Assembly: GCA_030054245.1 (NCBI GenBank)
Contig: JASGCH010000021.1
Span: forward strand, 1-12,657
Direction: 5' to 3'
Source of the DNA: Gammaproteobacteria bacterium
Lineage (GTDB): Bacteria > Pseudomonadota > Gammaproteobacteria > Burkholderiales > Burkholderiaceae_C
Length of the DNA: 12,657 bases
Shown: positions 8,349-12,657 of the stretch, one piece after another
Layout: every line of letters begins with the position of its first letter
Position numbering within the stretch: the stretch's first letter is position 1
Program-made: the position numbers and the translations under genes
Notes under the pieces: generated by a model
Seen by the model: the letters and a program-made list of their open reading frames with translations, nothing else
Database searches by the model: none
Told to the model about the DNA's origin: nothing

Positions 8349-10880
8349 TTTTTGGTATTCCTCACGCCATTCTTTCAATAACTTCATATCTTCCAAAATT
8401 TCGTCTAGCTTTGGGAGATCGACAGGTTGTTCTGATGGTTGTGAATGTGCAAATTTTGAGTATTTGGTCATCAAGGAGTCAAGAAAGTCGCAGTCTGTAG
8501 GCGTCAATTTAGCCAACTCCCTTAGCTTCAATGTATGAATCGGTCGTTGGAACCTCTGAACCACCCCGCACAGCAAATCATTTTCAATAGCCCGCTCCAC
8601 CACTATCCTAAAATCACTACACATCGACTTCCGCCTAAAGTCAACTGATTCAAACTCGCCATTTTTGCAATCCTTCTTTGCATCCTGACATTGATTGATG
8701 AGTGTGTTCAAGGCAGATTTGATGTCTTTCTGTGCAATTGGAATGGACGCAGGCTCTCCAGTCCCCCAGTCAGCAGAGCGAATGCTCAGCACATCCAAGT
8801 CAATCTCCTTTTTTTTAGCAGAATCTTGGATAGTTCCCAGCAAAGACAGGCGATGCGTAAAAACAATGACCTGCTTATCTCGAGATAATTCGACCAGTCT
8901 TTCCACCACAGCCTCCTCATAGTTTTGGTCAAGTGAGGATATGGGATCGTCAAAGATAAACGGGGCATTCTTGCTTTTTCCGGTAACATCGGCCAAAAAA
9001 GCCGCAATGGAAACGATTCGACTCTCTCCCTCGCTCAGAACATCGGTGATTTTATGCTCAGATGCCCCTCGGAGCTGGATCTTATGAAGGACACGGCCCT
9101 TGGAGACTGGTTCTAACTTCACGAGTTCAACCTTCACCTGAGACGCGCCCAGAGCTTTGAGCTCGGCATTGAACCTTTCTACGAACGCATCCGTAATCAA
9201 GGCTTCCGCCAGTTCGCCTTTCTTCTGCGATAGGGCTTTGGTGTTGGCCAACTTCTGGGCTTCCTGAATCAGGTTCAGCCGTTTTAATCGGACGACTTCT
9301 TCCTTAATGGCCATACAGTTTTCAAACAACCACTTTTTAGCCTGCAGGCTGTTTAGCTGGTTCTGGATTTCCTTTCTATGGTCGCGTTTGGCGTCTTCGT
9401 CATATTTTTTTGCGTCTGTATCGAGGCTATTCGACTGAGCTTTGGCTTCATCCATCCATTTCTGGGAGGGCAGAGGATCAGCAATGGCTTTCTCGAAATC
9501 AATGCCCAAGAGCCGATCTTTTCTGGCTTGCAATTGAGCAAAGAAACTCGTCACTTGGCTAGTGAATTCATCCTTTAACCCTGCCGCATCGATGCGCGTC
9601 TTCAACATATCCGAGTTTGGTAAGCCATCGATGGCTCCAATGGCGATAGTGTATTTTTTGGCCGCATCGGATGCAATTTTCTGCGTTTCGTCCTTCACAA
9701 ATTTTTCGAAAGAAACCAGCCGATCCTTAGCCTCTTGGGTCAAGGTCTGGTGGCACAAGACACAACGGGAAGCCTCAAAAACATTCGGATACTCGGTTTC
9801 TTTGTAGGCAGTTGATACGGAGTAGTTGCGAGCCGCCTCCCAAAGTGCTTTCCAAACATCAGAGCCGACACCTTCCAACTCGCCGTCAGAGAACGCCTTT
9901 TGCGCCGCCGTATCTGCCGCAGTCTTTTTAAGGTTAGCCATCTTTTTAGCCGAGATGATCTGTCGAACCTTTTCGTCCGATAATTGATCCAAATGCTTTT
10001 GGGCATCCTGAACCAGAGTATCGACATGCTGTTTCTGGTTTCTCAGCTGTTTGGCTTTGTCTGCCGGTGCTGGTTCGGCAAGGCGCCGCTGTAGCCCTTG
10101 CATCTCGGCTTCATCGACCCGTGCGCAATGCTGATCCATATCCTGGGAGCTGGTCTTATGGCTGATGGCTTCGTACCAGACACCTTCAGGTGTTGCCTTC
10201 TGGTCAGCTGGGATATTCGGCTTTTTGGACGGGTACCGCTTGGCCTCGGCATCCAGAGCCCATTTGACCTTGTCGCATGCAGAGATGAGCGCGCTGAAGA
10301 ACAACAGAACAGGCGGTTCGTAGCTCACTGCGTCTTCTTTGCTGACAAATACTCTGCCAAACGAGGTATCAAAAATATCCACACTGTTGAGGTCGTCGCA
10401 GACACCTGACCCAGCCAACCAAGTATGCGTCTTCGATACACCGTTTTGCTCATACGAAATACAGGCTTTCTGTGTGGCCGCATCGGACTTATAGACATCG
10501 CGGTGGAGGGTACCCGGCTCGCGTTTCCCACATACATGTTTGAGGAGTCTGACATAACCGGATTTACCAGACCCGTTGTTGCCATAAACCATCGTGATAT
10601 TGTTCTTGCCAAACTTAAGAGGTTTTTGGGGAGCAAGGGCGTTTACTCCTTCGACCTTACTGATTGAACACAATCGTAGCGTGCCTGCTGTGCTCTGTGA
10701 GAACGCATCAGCAGGAAAGGGGCTGGGCTTTTTTGCCAGCTTACCTTCGGCTTCCTGCTGGCATAGGGTTACGAGCTCAGAGACATCGTTGTCGGTAAGC
10801 TCAGACCGCTGAAGTAACCGAGGAGCCGCAATCTGAAGCCACTGAGGGCGCTCTGAAAGCCATCGTGCCACACCACTCAT
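8292..10880 (-). CDS. rloC-like: RloC-like ABC ATPase / putative anticodon nuclease with zinc-hook motif
   Basis: Predicted toxin that cleaves tRNA anticodons to stop translation when DNA restriction is compromised. The 862-aa product has an ABC-type ATPase split by a long charged coiled-coil region. Walker A is GNNGSGKS (100-107), the signature is LSEGES (615-620), Walker B and D-loop are FIFDDPISSLDQ (641-652), and the switch histidine is FTH (H676). In the middle, CVLC (C373, C376) stands in a predicted coiled coil like the Rad50/RloC zinc hook. The C-terminal domain has R758 and E762 (FRIVVE) and H812 (SKFAHSQ), comparable to the Arg-x3-Glu...His triad of PrrC. Its ATG overlaps the stop of the preceding mini-ORF (ATGA, 10877-10880), with GAGG 9 bases upstream of the ATG. 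The last 18 residues and TAA are encoded by the MITE-like element. A generic AAA_13 ATPase without tRNase activity is the alternative. Confidence 0.85.
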   Translation of the reverse strand: MSGVARWLSERPQWLQIAAPRLLQRSELTDNDVSELVTLCQQEAEGKLAKKPSPFPADAFSQSTAGTLRLCSISKVEGVNALAPQKPLKFGKNNITMVYGNNGSGKSGYVRLLKHVCGKREPGTLHRDVYKSDAATQKACISYEQNGVSKTHTWLAGSGVCDDLNSVDIFDTSFGRVFVSKEDAVSYEPPVLLFFSALISACDKVKWALDAEAKRYPSKKPNIPADQKATPEGVWYEAISHKTSSQDMDQHCARVDEAEMQGLQRRLAEPAPADKAKQLRNQKQHVDTLVQDAQKHLDQLSDEKVRQIISAKKMANLKKTAADTAAQKAFSDGELEGVGSDVWKALWEAARNYSVSTAYKETEYPNVFEASRCVLCHQTLTQEAKDRLVSFEKFVKDETQKIASDAAKKYTIAIGAIDGLPNSDMLKTRIDAAGLKDEFTSQVTSFFAQLQARKDRLLGIDFEKAIADPLPSQKWMDEAKAQSNSLDTDAKKYDEDAKRDHRKEIQNQLNSLQAKKWLFENCMAIKEEVVRLKRLNLIQEAQKLANTKALSQKKGELAEALITDAFVERFNAELKALGASQVKVELVKLEPVSKGRVLHKIQLRGASEHKITDVLSEGESRIVSIAAFLADVTGKSKNAPFIFDDPISSLDQNYEEAVVERLVELSRDKQVIVFTHRLSLLGTIQDSAKKKEIDLDVLSIRSADWGTGEPASIPIAQKDIKSALNTLINQCQDAKKDCKNGEFESVDFRRKSMCSDFRIVVERAIENDLLCGVVQRFQRPIHTLKLRELAKLTPTDCDFLDSLMTKYSKFAHSQPSEQPVDLPKLDEILEDMKLLKEWREEYQKKTVTSSAGAAATPLGDRL

Positions 10881-10993
10881 GCCAGCACCTCTTGCAGTTT
10901 TGGAAAACCCAGCAGTAAATGGCGATCATACGCATATTGCTTCTGACGCCACTTCATGTTGCAGGGCAGGGTTTTAGGTGTCCAATAAGTCAT
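10877..10993 (-). CDS. 38-aa mini-ORF, remnant of an HsdS C-terminal tail
   Basis: The peptide begins MTYWTPKTLP and contains RQKQYAYDRHLLLGFPK, a clear match to RQKQYEYYRDLLLGFSK at the end of the hsdS gene in this window. At DNA level 10899-10948 matches 12014-12064 at about 42 of 51 positions with one gap. It has its own site AAAGGA 8 bases before the ATG (10991-10993), and its TGA overlaps the ATG of the rloC-like gene (ATGA). Translation, if it occurs, may therefore serve to couple ribosomes onto that gene. It is probably the leftover 3' end of an ancestral hsdS, separated from the working copy by insertion or recombination of the RhuM-Fic gene. A function as a peptide is not indicated. 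Confidence 0.6.
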   Translation of the reverse strand: MTYWTPKTLPCNMKWRQKQYAYDRHLLLGFPKLQEVLA

Positions 10994-10997
10994 AGTT

Positions 10998-11138
10998 CTA
11001 GTCCTTTAACAAAACAAAATGCTCGACCAGCCGAATCATCAACTCTTTTTGTTCTGGTTTGCTTTCTGCCACCAACAAGGCCAGCGCCACCAGCGTGTTG
11101 TCGTTAATCAGTTGATCCACAGGTTTGGCCAACAAATG
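10998..11138 (-). pseudogene. Detached C-terminal part of the RhuM-Fic gene after an in-frame TAG
   Basis: Directly behind the TAG at 11139-11141 the same frame stays open for 46 codons (HLLAKPVDQLINDNTL...) to a TAG at 10998-11000. The sequence is helical and ends in LVEHFVLLKD, as expected for the tail of a Fic/Doc-domain RhuM protein. TAG here is one base from CAG (Gln), so a recent nonsense mutation is the simplest reading. Suppression or readthrough would restore a protein of about 331 aa. Confidence 0.65.
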
Positions 11139-11993
11139 CTAGTTTAAGCGCAAATACCACAAAAACACACCGCAACGCTTGTTGCCGTCGGCCAGTGGGT
11201 GGTTTTTGATCACAAAGTACAACAAATGCGCGGCCCGACTCGCCACATGCGGGTAGAACCATTCGTCGCCAAAACCTTGCTCGATGGTGGCAAGGACCGA
11301 GGCCAAACCTTCGCCGCGCAACTGGCCAAACCATTCGCTAGCTTCACCTTTAGCCATGAGCGTGGCTTTGAGTTGTCTGAGGGCAACCAACACATCGGGC
11401 AGATGCAGGGTTTGCATACCCGTTTGTCGCTTGGGCAGAGAGTTGAGGCTTTGTTGGTCATAGCCTTGGAGCAAGCTCCAACTGCGGGCGTAATCGGCAA
11501 TGACCGACAAAATCGCCGAGCCTTCGGGTTGTACCCGTTGCTGATGGGTCAAAGTATGGGGAAGCAGTTGCCTGACCTGCTCAAATTCAATACCCCGATC
11601 TTGCAAACGGCTTTGGTTGAGGGTGTAACCGTTCACCAAGTACTGCTTGAGGGTGCGGGTGGCCCAGATACGAAACTGGGTGGCGCGACTGGAGCTGACG
11701 CGATAACCCACCGAAATAACGGCGTCCAAGTGGTAGTGTTTGATCTGGCGTTGCACCTGCCGATTGCCTTCCTGACGAACTACTGAGAAATCCTCGGTAG
11801 TTGCCAATTCGTCAAGCTCTTGCTCGGCGTAAATATGTTTTAAGTGCAGGCCGACATTGTCAGTGCTGGTGTCAAACAACTCAGCCATTTGCGCCTGTGT
11901 CAACCAAACCGTTTCATGGCCAAAAGCAACTTTAAGCTCCAGCAGTCCATCTTCTGACTGATACATTTGTACTTGTTGGATGTTGTGGGTCAT
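11139..11993 (-). CDS. RhuM-family protein with C-terminal Fic/Doc domain, truncated by TAG
   Basis: The N-terminal part (to about residue 130) is a RhuM-type module with VWLTQAQMAELF and the family hallmark LDAVISVGYRVSSSRATQF. It is paralogous to the broken gene at 7132-8131. The C-terminal part is a Fic/Doc-like fold ending in HPLADGNKR, close to the Fic/Doc motif HxFx(D/N)GNKR but with Leu in place of Phe. Fic/Doc enzymes transfer AMP or phosphate to proteins; no target is indicated here. The open frame ends 12 codons after the motif, and 46 further codons follow behind the TAG. I choose ATG 11991-11993, which overlaps the hsdS stop (TGATG) and has GGGGAG upstream. A TTG one codon earlier is possible. 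The enzyme may be inactive or unstable because helices after the motif are lost. Confidence 0.8.
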   Translation of the reverse strand: MTHNIQQVQMYQSEDGLLELKVAFGHETVWLTQAQMAELFDTSTDNVGLHLKHIYAEQELDELATTEDFSVVRQEGNRQVQRQIKHYHLDAVISVGYRVSSSRATQFRIWATRTLKQYLVNGYTLNQSRLQDRGIEFEQVRQLLPHTLTHQQRVQPEGSAILSVIADYARSWSLLQGYDQQSLNSLPKRQTGMQTLHLPDVLVALRQLKATLMAKGEASEWFGQLRGEGLASVLATIEQGFGDEWFYPHVASRAAHLLYFVIKNHPLADGNKRCGVFLWYLRLN

Positions 11994-12657
11994 CAAGACT
12001 CACTCCCCTTTGGTTTGGAAAAGCCCAGCAGTAAATCGCGGTAGTACTCGTATTGCTTTTGGCGAAGCTCAATTTCGCGCGGCAAGCCTTCGGTGATGGA
12101 GGTGGTGAGGGTGTCGAATTTGTCGAGGATGCGGACGATACGGGCTTGTTCGGTAAGCGGAGGAATGGGGATTAATATCTTGGCCAAATCATCAGCATTC
12201 ACTCGCCGGACTTTAGTACCAGTTATGTGTTGCCTTTTCTGTTTTTGAAATTGCTCTGTTTGGAAAAAGTAAGCAACATATTTTGGATTTAATTTATGTC
12301 GGTAAATACACGCATCGCTACTTACTGCAATATCATTGCTTCCGAGCCATGCTACAGCCTTACAAACATCCTCATCATTCTCACTTGTTGTAGCGATAAC
12401 CAAATCTCCAGTTTTAGCTTTACGAGCCTTCTTAAAAAAATCTTCTGAGACATATGTTTTAGTTCTATCCGCGTAAGTCCCATAGTGCGTATAGATTTGC
12501 CCGTAGTGAATACAGCCAACTCCTTTTACCGTAAAGTCTTTTTTCTGCAATCCACCACCACGAATAAATTCACCAATCTCAGGTAGCCCCATAGGCAATC
12601 GATCCACCGCCCCAGCTTCAAAACTGAGCAATTTTTCGCGGTAATAAGCGTATTGCT
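11993..12657 (-). CDS. hsdS: Type I restriction-modification specificity subunit HsdS, 3' part (gene continues beyond the right edge)
   Basis: HsdS recognises the bipartite DNA target and directs both methylation by HsdM and restriction by HsdR. The visible frame runs without interruption from the right edge. It starts in the central conserved region (QYAYYREKLLSF) and continues through the second target-recognition domain (GEFIRGGGLQ, TTSENDEDVCKAVAWLG, TGTKVRRVNADDL). It then enters the conserved C-terminal helix region (IPIPPLTEQARIVRILDKFD) and ends with QKQYEYYRDLLLGF. That ending mirrors the central region, which is the internal pseudo-symmetry typical of HsdS. A TTG at 12629-12631 is not the real start because coding continues upstream of it. 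The first recognition domain, and presumably hsdM, lie outside the window. The stop TGA (11993-11995) overlaps the ATG of the RhuM-Fic gene. Confidence 0.95.
   Translation of the reverse strand, partial: QYAYYREKLLSFEAGAVDRLPMGLPEIGEFIRGGGLQKKDFTVKGVGCIHYGQIYTHYGTYADRTKTYVSEDFFKKARKAKTGDLVIATTSENDEDVCKAVAWLGSNDIAVSSDACIYRHKLNPKYVAYFFQTEQFQKQKRQHITGTKVRRVNADDLAKILIPIPPLTEQARIVRILDKFDTLTTSITEGLPREIELRQKQYEYYRDLLLGFSKPKGSES

Noticed and set aside
8131..8360. TGGTATTC on both sides of the MITE-like element as a target-site duplication
   Set aside because: The two copies are separated from the element ends by unequal spacers (7 and 4 bases), so they may be chance or heavily decayed.
11199..11786. 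Plus-strand open frame of 195 codons
   Set aside because: It lies opposite the RhuM-Fic gene, whose motifs are unmistakable. The antisense frame has no recognisable domain.

Overview
The window holds an accessory (defence-type) segment, with every recognisable gene on the minus strand. The base composition is moderate, the hsd locus is of EcoR124I type, RhuM-family partners are present, and Shine-Dalgarno sites and a TATAAT box are visible. Together these suggest a Gram-negative bacterium, most likely a proteobacterium. The sequence alone gives no firmer identification, and there are no RNA genes or core housekeeping genes to anchor it.

In transcription order (right to left): (1) the 3' part of hsdS, a type I restriction-modification specificity subunit that runs off the right edge, with hsdM presumably beyond it; (2) a RhuM-family protein with a C-terminal Fic/Doc domain, cut short by an in-frame TAG, with its remaining 46 codons still readable behind the stop; (3) a 38-codon mini-ORF that duplicates the hsdS C-terminal tail; (4) an 862-aa ABC-type ATPase with a CxxC zinc-hook-like centre and a candidate Arg/Glu/His nuclease triad, i.e. 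a RloC-like anticodon nuclease; (5) a 203-bp MITE-like element with 38-bp inverted ends; (6) a second RhuM-family gene, broken by two frame changes; (7) an intact hsdR that starts inside the stop codon of the rhuM remnant; (8) a 235-bp gap with a sigma70-type promoter and repeat pieces; (9) a 1231-aa protein with an N-terminal nuclease-like domain (D..QxK) followed by about 1000 residues of helical-repeat-like sequence; (10) part of a second copy of the MITE-like element at the left edge.

Read as a system, genes 1-7 form a type IC restriction locus in which a tRNA-cleaving suicide enzyme sits between hsdS and hsdR. That is the slot PrrC occupies in the classical prr locus of Escherichia coli. 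The inferred logic is two-tiered: restriction first, and translation arrest if restriction is disabled. Both RhuM accessory genes are damaged, while hsdR, the rloC-like gene and the visible part of hsdS are open. The 1231-aa gene has its own promoter and is probably an independent defence gene of the DUF4297/Cap4-like nuclease kind. It is the best candidate here for a poorly described system.

The MITE-like element appears as one full copy, one partial copy and one degenerate relative, all in gene junctions. It supplies the last residues and stop codon of the rloC-like gene and probably a promoter facing rhuM and hsdR.
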